Assembly: GCA_001028025.1 (NCBI GenBank)
Contig: LDAQ01000002.1
Coordinates: 54,826-118,825, forward strand
Source: Faecalicatena fissicatena
GTDB taxonomy: Bacteria > Bacillota > Clostridia > Lachnospirales > Lachnospiraceae
Length of the DNA stretch: 64,000 nt
Direction: 5' to 3'
Shown: piece by piece, positions 50,416-60,070 of the stretch
Numbering within the stretch: the stretch's first letter is position 1
How the letters are laid out: every line of letters starts with the position of its first letter
Made by a program: the position numbers and the translations under genes
Notes under the pieces: generated by a model
Database searches by the model: none
Told to the model about the DNA's origin: nothing
Seen by the model: only the letters and a program-made list of their open reading frames with translations

Positions 50416-51714
50416 TTACAGCAATGATTCGATTGATATGACACCCGCGTCGACCATGCTCTGAAGTGATTTCAGAATGCCTAGCTTGGCATGGGGCCAG
50501 GTAAGCCCTCCCTGAAAATAGACTGCATAGGGGGGCTTAATGGGGCCGTCCGCGCTCAGTTCGATGGACGAACCCTGAACGAAAGCGCCTGCCGCCATGA
50601 TGACATCACTGTCATATCCGGGCATAGCCCACGGCTCCGGGGTAACATAGCTGTCAACTGGCGCAGCAGCCTGGATGCCTTTGCAGAACGCAACTACGCC
50701 CTCCGGAGTGCCCAGTTCTACCGCCTGAATGATATCATGCCTGCTTTCCCGGCTGTCCGGTACGACGCCAAAGCCCAGTTTTTCATAGAGGCTGGCCGCA
50801 AATACGGCTCCTTTGACGGCGCTGCAGACTACGGTAGGCGCCAGGAAAAAGCCCTGGTAAAAGCTCTGCATCACGCCCAGGGAAGCGCCGACTTCCTTGC
50901 CCAGCCCCGGAGATGTCAGGCGATAGGCACAGTTTTCGATCAGTTCCTCTTTTCCGGCGATGTATCCGCCAATGGGGGCCAGTCCGCCGCCAGGATTTTT
51001 GATCAGGGAACCGACTATCATGTCTGCTCCCACATCGCTGGGCTCCACTGTCTCTACAAATTCTCCGTAGCAGTTGTCCACCATGCAGATCACATCCGGT
51101 CTGATACTTTTTATGAAGGCGATCAGCTCTCCGATCTTGCCGACGGAATAGCTGGGACGTGTCTGATAGCCTTTGGAGCGCTGTATGGTAACCAGCTTTG
51201 TTTTTTCGTTCAGCGCTTCTTTGATTGCAGGATAGTCAAAGTATCCATCTTCCAGAAGCTCGACCTGACGGTAAGTGATTCCATATTCTGCCAGAGATCC
51301 TTTGGACTCACGGATTCCAATCACTTCTTCCAGCGTATCATATGGTTTTCCAACGGGAGAAAGCAGTTCATCACCGGGACGCAGGTTGGCTGCCAGGGCC
51401 AGGGCCAGGGCATGGGTCCCACAGGTGATCTGGGGTCGCACCAACGCTGCTTCTGTGTGGAAAGCACTGGCATATACTGCTTCCAGGGTATCCCTGCCCT
51501 GGTCGTTATATCCGTATCCGCTGGCATACTGGAAGCAGCCCTCATTGACACGGTTTTCCTGCATTGCATGGAGAACCTTCAGTTGATTGTATTCCGCGGT
51601 TTTCTCAAATTCACGGAAACGGGAAGCAAGCTCCTCTTCTGCCCGCTGTCCGAATTCATAAACTTCTTTTTTGATTCCTAATTCTTTATAGATCTGATTC
51701 ATTTCTAAACTCAT
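50416..51714 (-). CDS. YnbB-like PLP enzyme (methionine gamma-lyase family)
   Basis: 432-aa fold-type I PLP-dependent protein of the group once called aluminum resistance protein and now methionine gamma-lyase family (YnbB in Bacillus). PLP lysine is in GSLIKNPGGGLAPIGGYIAG; CGTHALALALAANLRPGD binds the phosphate and ICMVDNCYGEFVE carries the Asp to the ring nitrogen. The reaction has not been proven for this subgroup. Start at 51714, seven bases after GAGGA. It lies after miaA, as in Bacillus, where ynbB is near hfq and miaA. Confidence 0.9.
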   Translation of the reverse strand: MSLEMNQIYKELGIKKEVYEFGQRAEEELASRFREFEKTAEYNQLKVLHAMQENRVNEGCFQYASGYGYNDQGRDTLEAVYASAFHTEAALVRPQITCGTHALALALAANLRPGDELLSPVGKPYDTLEEVIGIRESKGSLAEYGITYRQVELLEDGYFDYPAIKEALNEKTKLVTIQRSKGYQTRPSYSVGKIGELIAFIKSIRPDVICMVDNCYGEFVETVEPSDVGADMIVGSLIKNPGGGLAPIGGYIAGKEELIENCAYRLTSPGLGKEVGASLGVMQSFYQGFFLAPTVVCSAVKGAVFAASLYEKLGFGVVPDSRESRHDIIQAVELGTPEGVVAFCKGIQAAAPVDSYVTPEPWAMPGYDSDVIMAAGAFVQGSSIELSADGPIKPPYAVYFQGGLTWPHAKLGILKSLQSMVDAGVISIESLL

Positions 51715-51724
51715 ACTGCTATCC

Positions 51725-52684
51725 TCATTTATCTTCTTTGTTATATATATTCCGCTTACCCAGCTCCTCCAGCATCTGCGCGAGAAGGCGTTCTTCATCA
51801 TAATCAAAGTCCTGTTTATTCAGCCAGATCACATCCCGTTCTCTTTTGAACCAGGTAATCTGTCTCTTGGCAAAATGACGGGTATCTCTTTTGATCCTAT
51901 AAACCGCCTCTTCCAGTGTTATTTCGTGATCCAGATATGCCATGATTTCTTTATAACCAAGCCCCTGCATGGAGACTTGGTTCCGGCCGAGGCCATGGGA
52001 TTTTAACGCCTTTACCTCTTCTACAAGCCCTTCTTCCATCATCAGGTCTACCCGGCGGTCAATCCGCCCATACAGCTTCGCCCGGTCATCGCATAGGACA
52101 AAATAGACACAATTGTACGGGGATTCTTTTTTCCGCTCTTCTGCATTGTGATCGGAAATCCGTTTTCCGGTCTGCTGATAGAATTCCAGGGCACGTATTA
52201 CACGTTTTACGTTGTTTTCATGGATCTCATCTGCTGATTTGGGATCCGCCTCTCTGAGCATTTTGTGCAGACAGGCGGCGCCCTGTTCATCGGCCAGCTG
52301 TTCCAGATGTTCTCTGTACCGGGTATCCCGTTCGTTTTCTGTGAAGTCAATATCGTACAACACGGACTGGATATAGAATCCAGTGCCGCCTACAATGATG
52401 GGGATATGTCCTCTTTCATAGATTCCCTTCATGGCTTCTTTTGCCATCTGCTGGAAGCACACCACATGAAAATCATCTTCCGGATCCAGTACATCCACAA
52501 GATGATGCGGGACACCGTCCATCTCATCAGGCTTGATTTTTGCGGATCCGATGTCCATATGCCGGTATACCTGCATGGAGTCGGCGGATATAATTTCCCC
52601 GCCCACTGCTTTTGCAAGTCCGATGGACGCTTTTGTTTTTCCTGCGGCAGTGGGGCCGGTCAGAATAATTAATGGCTGTTTCAT
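51725..52684 (-). CDS. miaA: tRNA dimethylallyltransferase
   Basis: 319-aa enzyme adding the isopentenyl group to A37 of tRNAs reading UNN codons. P-loop GPTAAGKTKASIGLA, ISADSMQVYRHMDIGSAK, PHHLVDVLDPEDDF and the C-terminal RDTRHFAKRQITWFKRE. MiaB at 58405 adds the methylthio group to the same base, so both enzymes are in the window. It follows mutL without a gap. Confidence 0.96.
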   Translation of the reverse strand: MKQPLIILTGPTAAGKTKASIGLAKAVGGEIISADSMQVYRHMDIGSAKIKPDEMDGVPHHLVDVLDPEDDFHVVCFQQMAKEAMKGIYERGHIPIIVGGTGFYIQSVLYDIDFTENERDTRYREHLEQLADEQGAACLHKMLREADPKSADEIHENNVKRVIRALEFYQQTGKRISDHNAEERKKESPYNCVYFVLCDDRAKLYGRIDRRVDLMMEEGLVEEVKALKSHGLGRNQVSMQGLGYKEIMAYLDHEITLEEAVYRIKRDTRHFAKRQITWFKRERDVIWLNKQDFDYDEERLLAQMLEELGKRNIYNKEDK

Positions 52685-54916
52685 TTATATGATCCTCTTG
52701 AATTTCTTTTCCAGTTCCCGTTTTGTCATGGCTATGATGGTGGGCCGGCCATGCGGGCAGTGATAGGGGTTATCCAGCTCCAGAAGCTCCCCGATCAGCG
52801 TGTCGACCTCCATGGCGGACAGGCGGTTGTTGCCTTTTACTGCGGCCTTGCAGGACATGGATGCCACCTTTTCATCGATCAGCTCCGGCGTCATGGAAGT
52901 AGTGATTCCATCTGTCAGTCCGTCCAGCATCTCCAGGAGCAATTCTTTCTTTGCAATGCCGAACAGATTATCCGGTATCGCGCGGACAGCATATTCATCC
53001 CCGCCAAATGGCTCGATTTCAAATCCGATTCTCTGGAAACGGTCCATGTGCTCATTCAGAAGCTCTGTCTCCTGCATGGACAGGCTCAGGATGATGGGCG
53101 GGCTCAGATACTGGGAGGTGAATTCCCTGTTTTCCATGCCTTTGAGCGTGCGTTCATACAGAACCCTCTCATGGGCGGCATGCTGGTCAATGATATAGAG
53201 GCTGTCCTGAAACTGGACAAGCCAGTAAGTATCGAATACCTGGCCGATGAGCTTGTATTCCGCCTTTACCTCACGCTTCAGCAGCTTCTCATCAAAGAGA
53301 TTCAGCTGTTCAGTCTTTCCTGCCAGTTCTGAAAGTGATGCGTCATTTTCCGGATTTTTTGAATCCCCGTATATTTCCTTGTCTTCTGAAAGCCGGGAAG
53401 GGATGGAGAGGCCTGGGGATATATTTTCTTCTCCCGCTGAGGCGGCAGCGTTTTCTTTTTCTATAGAATTATAATTCTGCAAACCTGGTACTGACATGTT
53501 CCGGAGATTTTCACTTGCTTCTTCAGTTTTTGCAGGATCGAAAACCGTTTTGGATTCCCGGATCATTTCTGCAGGGCGCTCCTCCAAACCGGTCTTGGGC
53601 TGTTCGTCTGCTCTGCGGCTTTCTGCCGCTTCCCGGATCCGTACGGTCTGTTCATCCGGCCGGTAGATCTGCCCGGCATCCGCGACCTCCGCCGAAGAAG
53701 CGCGGTTGTGATAAGAAAGAACCCTTTCGCGCATCTTTTTAAGGAAATAGTCCTCGTTTTTCTCCTGGGGTTCTTCCTCTGCTGTCTCATTCTTTATAGC
53801 GGGTACGGAGGCTTCTTTCATCGGTTCTGCACCGGCTTTGGCCCTGGGTTTTAGCAGGAACGGGCTTCCTGCCGGGGGGGCTTCCTTTTCACCGGGAGGT
53901 TCGGGAACATCCACAACCGGGATCAGCTCCGGTTCCAGAAGTGTTCTGTGAACGCCTTCATATACCATGTTGTAGACCTCCTGCTGTTTCTGGAAACGCA
54001 GTTCCATCTTAGTAGGATGGACATTTACATCTATATCTTCTCCATTAATATGGAAATGTAATACAACAAAGGGAAATTTATGCTGCATGACAAAGTCACG
54101 GTATGCATCCTCGATGGCTTTTGAAATCATAGAACTCTTCACATACCGCCCATTTATGAAAAAGTTTTCAAAGTTACGGTTGCCGCGGCTGATGGTCGGT
54201 TTTCCAAGATAACCGGTAATGCGGATCCCGCCCTTCTCGTAATCCATATCAATCAGATTGGCGGCCACTTCACGTCCATAGATGCTGTAGATGACATCCT
54301 TCAGGCGTCCGTTTCCGGATGTTCTCAGTTTTTCCTGCCCGTTGTTGATGAACTGGAAAGACACTTCCGGATGGGAAAGCGCCAGGCGCATCAGCAGGTC
54401 CTGGATATGCCCCGCCTCGGTCATCGGTGTTTTCAGGAATTTTCTTCTGGCCGGAACATTATAGAACAGCTGACGGATCAGGAAGGTCGTTCCGTCCGGA
54501 GCCCCTGTATCTTCCAGAGACTGCTCCTTTCCCCCTTCGATCAGATAGCGGGTTCCAAAAGTATCCTCTCTTGTCTTAGTGATTAGTTCCACCTGCGTAA
54601 CCGCAGCAATACTTGACAGTGCCTCACCGCGGAATCCCAGTGATTCGATATGTGACAGGTCTTCGACAGCCCGGATCTTACTCGTAGAATGCCTGAGAAA
54701 AGCATTCGGAACATCCTCCCGAACTATCCCGCTGCCGTTGTCCGTAATACGGATAAAAGAAATGCCGCCCTCCTGAATCTCCACCACAACAGCAGTGGCC
54801 CGGGCATCAATGGCATTCTCCACCAGTTCCTTTACAATAGAGGCCGGGCGTTCAATCACTTCCCCGGCAGCGATCTTATCAATTGTAATCTGATCCAATA
54901 CCTGAATATGTGGCAT
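52685..54916 (-). CDS. mutL: MutL, mismatch repair ATPase/endonuclease
   Basis: 743-aa protein. The N-terminal GHKL ATPase has ELVENAIDA, DNGSGI and GFRGEALSSIAAV; a long charged linker (~335-545) follows; the C-terminal dimer domain has the endonuclease motif DQHAAHERVLYE, plus SCKAAVK and CPHGRPT, which bind the metal. It is therefore the nicking type of MutL, as expected without MutH. GGAG precedes the ATG. Confidence 0.96.
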   Translation of the reverse strand: MPHIQVLDQITIDKIAAGEVIERPASIVKELVENAIDARATAVVVEIQEGGISFIRITDNGSGIVREDVPNAFLRHSTSKIRAVEDLSHIESLGFRGEALSSIAAVTQVELITKTREDTFGTRYLIEGGKEQSLEDTGAPDGTTFLIRQLFYNVPARRKFLKTPMTEAGHIQDLLMRLALSHPEVSFQFINNGQEKLRTSGNGRLKDVIYSIYGREVAANLIDMDYEKGGIRITGYLGKPTISRGNRNFENFFINGRYVKSSMISKAIEDAYRDFVMQHKFPFVVLHFHINGEDIDVNVHPTKMELRFQKQQEVYNMVYEGVHRTLLEPELIPVVDVPEPPGEKEAPPAGSPFLLKPRAKAGAEPMKEASVPAIKNETAEEEPQEKNEDYFLKKMRERVLSYHNRASSAEVADAGQIYRPDEQTVRIREAAESRRADEQPKTGLEERPAEMIRESKTVFDPAKTEEASENLRNMSVPGLQNYNSIEKENAAASAGEENISPGLSIPSRLSEDKEIYGDSKNPENDASLSELAGKTEQLNLFDEKLLKREVKAEYKLIGQVFDTYWLVQFQDSLYIIDQHAAHERVLYERTLKGMENREFTSQYLSPPIILSLSMQETELLNEHMDRFQRIGFEIEPFGGDEYAVRAIPDNLFGIAKKELLLEMLDGLTDGITTSMTPELIDEKVASMSCKAAVKGNNRLSAMEVDTLIGELLELDNPYHCPHGRPTIIAMTKRELEKKFKRII

Positions 54917-54938
54917 AGTTTCTCTCCTTCTCCGCCAT

Positions 54939-54999
54939 AGGGGTCTGACCCTTCTGCAAAGGGGTCTGACCCCTTTGCAAGAGGGTCAGACCCCTTTGC
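54939..54999. repeat. three tandem GGGTCTGACCC palindromes between mutL and mutS
   Basis: Three units: AGGGGTCTGACCCTT (54939-54953), GCAAAGGGGTCTGACC plus CCTTTGC (54956-54978) and GAGGGTCAGACCCCTTTGC (54981-54999). Each is a near-palindrome and adjoining units are complementary, so alternative stems can form. It fills the whole 85-base gap; a role as terminator or message processing site is possible. Confidence 0.8.
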
Positions 55000-55001
55000 C
55001 T

Positions 55002-57653
55002 TTACCAGCGGTTTTTCAGTTTGTTCTGCAGTCTGTATATTGCATTCAGTGCATCAATCGGTGTCAGATTCCCGACATCGATGTTTTTTAATTCCTCCAG
55101 TACGTCCCCGTCTTTCACCGTGTCAAACAGAGACATCTGTGCGATGTCAACTTCATCATACTTTTTGACTTTAGGTTTCTTTTTTGTCTCGTGTTCTTTG
55201 ACGGCAATTTCGCTGACTCTCGTAGTGATGTCCTCGTCACTGAGTTCTTCAACAATTTCTTTTGCCCTGTCGATGACGATATCCGGCACTCCGGCGAGTT
55301 TGGCCACCTGGATTCCATAGCTCTTATCTGCTCCGCCCTTGACGATCTTGCGCAGGAAGACGATGTCGTCCCCCTTTTCTTTTACTGCTATACAATAATT
55401 GTTTACGTTTTCAATCTTGCCTTCCAATTCAGTCAGCTCATGGTAATGGGTTGCGAACAGTGTTTTTGCTCCCAGCAGGTGTGTGTCGGAGATATACTCT
55501 ACTACCGCCCAGGCGATGGAAAGACCATCAAATGTGCTGGTTCCTCTTCCGATCTCATCCAGGATGAGAAGACTTTTGCTTGTGGCATTGCGCAGAATAT
55601 TGGCAACCTCTGTCATCTCTACCATGAAGGTACTCTGCCCGGAAGCCAGGTCGTCGGAAGCACCCACCCTTGTAAATATTCTGTCCACCAGTCCGATATT
55701 GGCGTTTGATGCAGGCACATAAGAACCCAGCTGCGCCATCAGGACAATCAGTGCGGCCTGCCGCATATACGTTGATTTTCCGGCCATATTCGGTCCCGTG
55801 ATTATGGAAATCCTCTGTTTTTTATCGTCCAGATATGTATCATTTGAAATAAACATATCATTTGGGATCATCTTTTCAACAACCGGGTGGCGGCCATCCT
55901 TAATATCGATGATTCCCTTTTCGTTAATCTTAGGGCGCACGTAATTATTGCGCTCGGCTACCAGTGCTATGGAAGCAAATACATCCAGCGCTGCAATGGC
56001 TTTGGCTGTTTTCTGGATACGCTCCACTTCTCCTGCTATTGTATCACGAACTGTGCTGTACAGCTCATATTCCAGCGCATAGAGCTTGTCCTCAGCGCCC
56101 AGAATGGTATCTTCCAGCTCTTTGAGCTCCGGCGTAATATAGCGCTCCGCATTGGCAAGCGTCTGTTTTCTTGTATAATAATCCGGCACAAGATCTTTGT
56201 AGGAGTTGGTGACTTCCAGATAGTAGCCAAATACTTTGTTATATTTGATCTTGAGATTTTTAATACCGGATTTTTCCCGTTCCTCCTCTTCCAGCTTCGC
56301 AAGCCACTGTTTTCCGTCTGACTTGGCATGCCTCAGGGTATCGACTTCCTCACTGTAGCCGTCCCGGATGATGCCTCCCTCTTTCATGGCAAGCGGCGGA
56401 TCATCTATGACCGCATCCTTGATTAAAGTGCATAAATCTTCCAATGTATCCAGATCGTCCCGGACTCCGCAAAGGAGCGGGGACTGCATCTCTTCGAGTA
56501 TGTATTTTACATGCGGCAGCATCTCCAGTGAGCTGCACAGCGCCGTTAAATCCCTTGGATTGGCAGAACCGTAAGTGATCCTTGTGATCAGGCGTTCCAG
56601 ATCATAGACCGGAGTCAGATATTCACGGATCTCCTCACGTGAAATTGCGTTGCCTTTCAGTTCTTCCACCGCATCCAGCCGTCTCAGAATCTCCTCTTTT
56701 TCAATCAGAGGCTGCTCCACATACTTCCGTAGCGTTCTTGCTCCCATCGCCGTCTTTGTCTTGTCCAGCACCCAGAGCAGCGACCCCCTCTTCTGCTTCT
56801 CACGGAGTGTCTCACAGAGTTCCAGGTTCCTTCTGGTAGAACTGTCCAGCATCATATACTTACCGGTTGTATACGGGGTAATATGCGTCAGGTGGGACAG
56901 GTTGTTTTTTTGGGTTTCCAACAGATACTGAAGCAGAGCACCGGCACTGATAATGCCGCAGTCATAGTCTTCCAGTCCGAGTCCCGCAAAGGACGATACA
57001 TGAAAATGCTCCAGCAGCTTCTGGCGGCAGATTGCATCGTCAAAATACCAGGCATCCAGAGAATATATGGCAATCCCCAGACGGTTTCTAAGGTCATCCA
57101 GATCCATTCCGCTCATATAAAAAGATTCATTGCATATGATCTCAGAAGGCATAAACTTATAAAGCTCATCCATCAATTTCATACTGTCGGGGATTTCGGT
57201 CACAAAATAATCGCCGGTCGTTATATCTGCGATGGATAAACCGTACCGGTCCGCTATGTATACGATGCACATCAGATAATTGTTCTTCGTCTCATCCAGA
57301 GCCTGTGGAGCCAGATTGGTTCCCGGGGTTACAATGCGCACGACATCCCGCTTTACCAGCCCTTTTGCCTGCTTCGGATCCTCCATCTGTTCACAGATCG
57401 CAACCTTGTAGCCGCGTTCCACCAGTTTGTTCAGGTAATTGTCTACGGCGTGATAAGGGACACCGCACATGGGTGCCCGCTCCTCCAGCCCGCAGCTCTT
57501 GCCTGTCAGCGTGATTTCCAGTTCTCTGGATACCGTAATCGCATCCTCAAAAAACATTTCATAAAAATCGCCTAATCTATAAAATAATATACAGTCCGGA
57601 TATTGTTTCTTTGTCTCCATATACTGCTGCATCATTGGTGTTAATTCTGGCAC
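55002..57653 (-). CDS. mutS: MutS, mismatch recognition ATPase
   Basis: 883-aa DNA mismatch sensor. The N-terminal mismatch-binding domain has the Phe-X-Glu wedge in YRLGDFYEMFFEDA; the ATPase has Walker A GPNMAGKST, Walker B LLILDEIGRGTSTFDG and the HTH dimer region at the end (PIDALNAIYRLQNKLKN). GTG start with AGGAAG seven bases upstream. It is first in the mutS-mutL-miaA series, behind its own promoter. Confidence 0.97.
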   Translation of the reverse strand: MPELTPMMQQYMETKKQYPDCILFYRLGDFYEMFFEDAITVSRELEITLTGKSCGLEERAPMCGVPYHAVDNYLNKLVERGYKVAICEQMEDPKQAKGLVKRDVVRIVTPGTNLAPQALDETKNNYLMCIVYIADRYGLSIADITTGDYFVTEIPDSMKLMDELYKFMPSEIICNESFYMSGMDLDDLRNRLGIAIYSLDAWYFDDAICRQKLLEHFHVSSFAGLGLEDYDCGIISAGALLQYLLETQKNNLSHLTHITPYTTGKYMMLDSSTRRNLELCETLREKQKRGSLLWVLDKTKTAMGARTLRKYVEQPLIEKEEILRRLDAVEELKGNAISREEIREYLTPVYDLERLITRITYGSANPRDLTALCSSLEMLPHVKYILEEMQSPLLCGVRDDLDTLEDLCTLIKDAVIDDPPLAMKEGGIIRDGYSEEVDTLRHAKSDGKQWLAKLEEEEREKSGIKNLKIKYNKVFGYYLEVTNSYKDLVPDYYTRKQTLANAERYITPELKELEDTILGAEDKLYALEYELYSTVRDTIAGEVERIQKTAKAIAALDVFASIALVAERNNYVRPKINEKGIIDIKDGRHPVVEKMIPNDMFISNDTYLDDKKQRISIITGPNMAGKSTYMRQAALIVLMAQLGSYVPASNANIGLVDRIFTRVGASDDLASGQSTFMVEMTEVANILRNATSKSLLILDEIGRGTSTFDGLSIAWAVVEYISDTHLLGAKTLFATHYHELTELEGKIENVNNYCIAVKEKGDDIVFLRKIVKGGADKSYGIQVAKLAGVPDIVIDRAKEIVEELSDEDITTRVSEIAVKEHETKKKPKVKKYDEVDIAQMSLFDTVKDGDVLEELKNIDVGNLTPIDALNAIYRLQNKLKNRW

Positions 57654-57689
57654 GTTTCTACTTCCTTTCGCTTACAAAATTTCCATTAT

Positions 57690-57717
57690 AGTATACCATT
57701 TTTTAAAAAGTTGTGAA
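57690..57717 (-). promoter_or_regulatory. mutS promoter
   Basis: Leftward TTCACA (57712-57717), 16-bp spacer, TATACT (57690-57695); a TATAAT lies three bases further on as an alternative -10. Confidence 0.5.
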
Positions 57718-57817
57718 AGAGAATTTTTCTCAAAGAACCGGCACAGGTTTGTGAAATGTTACTGTACACACCCCTGCGGGGGTGCACGGCACGGTCTGAA
57801 CAATAATTGTGAAATTA

Positions 57818-58234
57818 TTACAGCACGTGGAAATGCGGCTTCACCTCTCCGTATAACCAGTACAGTAAATATGCCGCAAGGAAAATACCAAAGACACTCA
57901 GACCGGAAAACAGGATTGTAAAAGGCGCACAGATCTGACCGAACAGCTGAAATGGCTGATCCGAATAATCCCACACATTCCAGTGCAACCATTTATTGAC
58001 AATAATTCCGGTTATAAATTCTCCTGCCGTCACAAACAGCACACAGCGGACCAGCTGTATCCAAAGCGGATCCTGCCATTTTACCCAGAGCCCCTGCTGG
58101 CCGAAGAAGACAAGGCACAGTCCGCCCAGCATGAACATGGACCAGTGGGAAAAGCCTCTGAATAGCATTTCAAATGTATAATAAATTGTTCCGCCCAGTG
58201 TCCAGAGCACCAGGTATTCGCTCACTTTTTTCAC
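57818..58234 (-). CDS. small membrane protein of the CmpB-like putative ABC permease family
   Basis: 138-aa protein with four hydrophobic helices, matching the PF06541-type putative ABC transporter (type IV) family: GGTIYYTFEMLFRGFSHWSMFMLGGLC and VWDYSDQPFQLFGQICAPFTILF are the conserved parts. No ATPase lies beside it, and the transport role is unproven for the family. GTG start; its AGGAGG ribosome site lies inside a terminator-like hairpin (58237-58285), which may limit expression. Confidence 0.75.
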   Translation of the reverse strand: MKKVSEYLVLWTLGGTIYYTFEMLFRGFSHWSMFMLGGLCLVFFGQQGLWVKWQDPLWIQLVRCVLFVTAGEFITGIIVNKWLHWNVWDYSDQPFQLFGQICAPFTILFSGLSVFGIFLAAYLLYWLYGEVKPHFHVL

Positions 58235-58236
58235 AG

Positions 58237-58285
58237 AAAAAACGTCCTCCTATATATCCATTCATATATAGTCTGGACGTTTTTT
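58237..58285 (-). promoter_or_regulatory. terminator-like hairpin overlapping the ribosome site
   Basis: Leftward: AAAAAACGTCC pairs with GGACGTTTTTT, and inside it CTATATAT pairs with ATATATAG. The AGGAGG of the gene at 58234 is split between the two stems and the small bulge, and the T run ends three bases before the GTG start codon. Confidence 0.65.
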
Positions 58286-58404
58286 ATTGAATTATAGTTG
58301 GTATATATTTCTTATCTTTCAGGCAAAATGCGCACTGCTGTATTAATAGCGGGACACATAGTGAAGCCGCCTCAGGCACAGATCCTGCAGGCACCGATTT
58401 TTGC

Positions 58405-59850
58405 CTAAAGCATCTCACCGATATAATAAAATCCACGACATTCCTTGAGGTGTACACTTACAATCTTCCCGACCAGACTCTCATCCCCAGGAAAATGAAC
58501 GAGAAGATTATTACTCATTCTTCCTGTTACCAGTGCCGGATCATGATCGTTGATCGTTTCAACCAGTACATCCTGAGTCGTATCCGTGTATACACTGCAA
58601 ACTTCTCCTGATATACTCTGTACTTCTTTTAAAAGGCGGTCGAAGCGGTCCTTCACAACATCCTCCGGCACCTGATCTTCCATAACCGCAGCCGGTGTTC
58701 CAGTCCGTTTGGAATAGATAAAGGTAAAGGCACTGTCATAGCGCACTTTTCTGACAATATCCAGTGTCTCCTGGAAATCCTCTTCTGTTTCACCCGGAAA
58801 GCCCACGATAATATCCGTAGTCAGGGAAATATCAGGCACCGATGCGCGTATTTTCCCGACAAGCTCCAGATAATGTTCTTTTGTATAGCGGCGGTTCATC
58901 TTCTCCAGAATCCGGCTGCTTCCGGACTGGATCGGCAGATGGATATGCCTGCATATTTTTTCGGATCTCCCCATAACTTCAATCAGCTCATCGGAAAGAT
59001 CCTTCGGATGGGAGGTCATAAAACGGATCCGTCTCAGGCCTTCTATTTTTTCAATCTCCTGGAGAAGCTGCGCAAAACTCATGGGCTGCTCCAGAGTCTT
59101 CCCGTAAGAGTTTACATTCTGTCCAAGAAGCATAACTTCTACAACGCCATCGGCCACCAGTTCCTCAATCTCCCGGATGATATCCAGGGGATTACGGCTT
59201 CGTTCCCGTCCTCTCACATAGGGGACAATACAGTAGCTGCAGAAATTATTGCATCCAAACATGATATTAACTCCGGATTTGAAGGCATATTTTCTTTCCG
59301 CAGGCAGATCCTCTACAATCTTATCTGTATCTTTCCATATATCAATGACCATACGCCCGGATTCCAGACGTGTTGTTATCAGCTCCGCAAATTTGTAAAT
59401 ATTGTGTGTGCCAAAAATCAGATCCACGAACCGATAGCTCTTCTTCAGCTTTTCCACTACTTCCGGCTCCTGCATCATACAGCCGCAGAGGCCGATCAGC
59501 ATATGGGGGTTCTTTTTCTTAACGCGGTTCAGCTGGCCGAGTCGTCCATAGACTCTCTGGTTTGCATTTTCGCGGACAGTACAGGTATTGTAAATCACAA
59601 AATCTGCTTTTTCTTCGTCCGTCTCCTCCTGGTAACCAATCTGCTCCAGTATACCGACGAGCTTCTCAGAGTCCCTCGCATTCATCTGGCACCCAAATGT
59701 GACAACGCAAAAAGTCAGCGGATGTCCGGCTTTTTCGGCCTGCTCCCTGACGTATTCTCGTGCCCTGGCTATATAGTAATACTGCCTTTCCGGCTCCCCG
59801 GCTGGCGGTTCTTTCGATAAATCTATTTTTGAATAATCAATCGTTTTCAT
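58405..59850 (-). CDS. miaB: MiaB, tRNA methylthiotransferase
   Basis: 481-aa radical SAM enzyme adding methylthio to N6-isopentenyladenosine 37. N-terminal UPF0004 domain with three cluster cysteines (TFGCQMNARDSE, NTCTVRENA, GLCGCMM), radical SAM CNNFCSYC in a CxxxCxxC arrangement, and a C-terminal TRAM domain (LVETINDHDPALVTGRMSNN). AAGGA upstream. It lies ~170 bases upstream of the small membrane gene. Confidence 0.96.
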   Translation of the reverse strand: MKTIDYSKIDLSKEPPAGEPERQYYYIARAREYVREQAEKAGHPLTFCVVTFGCQMNARDSEKLVGILEQIGYQEETDEEKADFVIYNTCTVRENANQRVYGRLGQLNRVKKKNPHMLIGLCGCMMQEPEVVEKLKKSYRFVDLIFGTHNIYKFAELITTRLESGRMVIDIWKDTDKIVEDLPAERKYAFKSGVNIMFGCNNFCSYCIVPYVRGRERSRNPLDIIREIEELVADGVVEVMLLGQNVNSYGKTLEQPMSFAQLLQEIEKIEGLRRIRFMTSHPKDLSDELIEVMGRSEKICRHIHLPIQSGSSRILEKMNRRYTKEHYLELVGKIRASVPDISLTTDIIVGFPGETEEDFQETLDIVRKVRYDSAFTFIYSKRTGTPAAVMEDQVPEDVVKDRFDRLLKEVQSISGEVCSVYTDTTQDVLVETINDHDPALVTGRMSNNLLVHFPGDESLVGKIVSVHLKECRGFYYIGEML

Positions 59851-59887
59851 ATGTAAAATTCCTTTACTTGTGCCGCATAATTGTCAA

Positions 59888-60070
59888 TCAGACGAACTGA
59901 TTTCTCCCGGCATCATATTCATAATCTATTATTTTCAGCTTCCCGGCCAGCTCTTCTGCGGATATGGCCATATCATCACATAGCTCATCCAGTGATTTGT
60001 AGTAATCCCTGAGTTTTGTGTTGATGACGCTCAGCAAAATAACCGGGTCGCCCGGAAGTCCTGTCAGCAT
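59888..60070 (-). CDS. DUF4250 protein
   Basis: 60-aa protein of the DUF4250 family, common in clostridia: LPGDPVILLSVINTKLRDYYKSLDEL and KLKIIDYEYDAGRNQFV are the conserved ends. Helical, soluble, function unknown. AAGGAG precedes the ATG and the start overlaps the end of the cyclo-ligase gene by seven bases. Confidence 0.85.
   Translation of the reverse strand: MLTGLPGDPVILLSVINTKLRDYYKSLDELCDDMAISAEELAGKLKIIDYEYDAGRNQFV

Noticed and set aside
50491..51681. 396-codon open frame opposite the PLP enzyme gene
   Set aside because: Long only because of codon-phase bias in the real gene; no start signals or known motifs.
57767..57785. CACCCC-TGCG-GGGGTG hairpin upstream of mutS
   Set aside because: Small GC-rich stem without a T run; possibly a terminator of the small membrane gene, but not supported well enough to annotate.
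58873..59820. 315-codon open frame opposite miaB
   Set aside because: Antisense shadow; miaB on the other strand has all its catalytic motifs.
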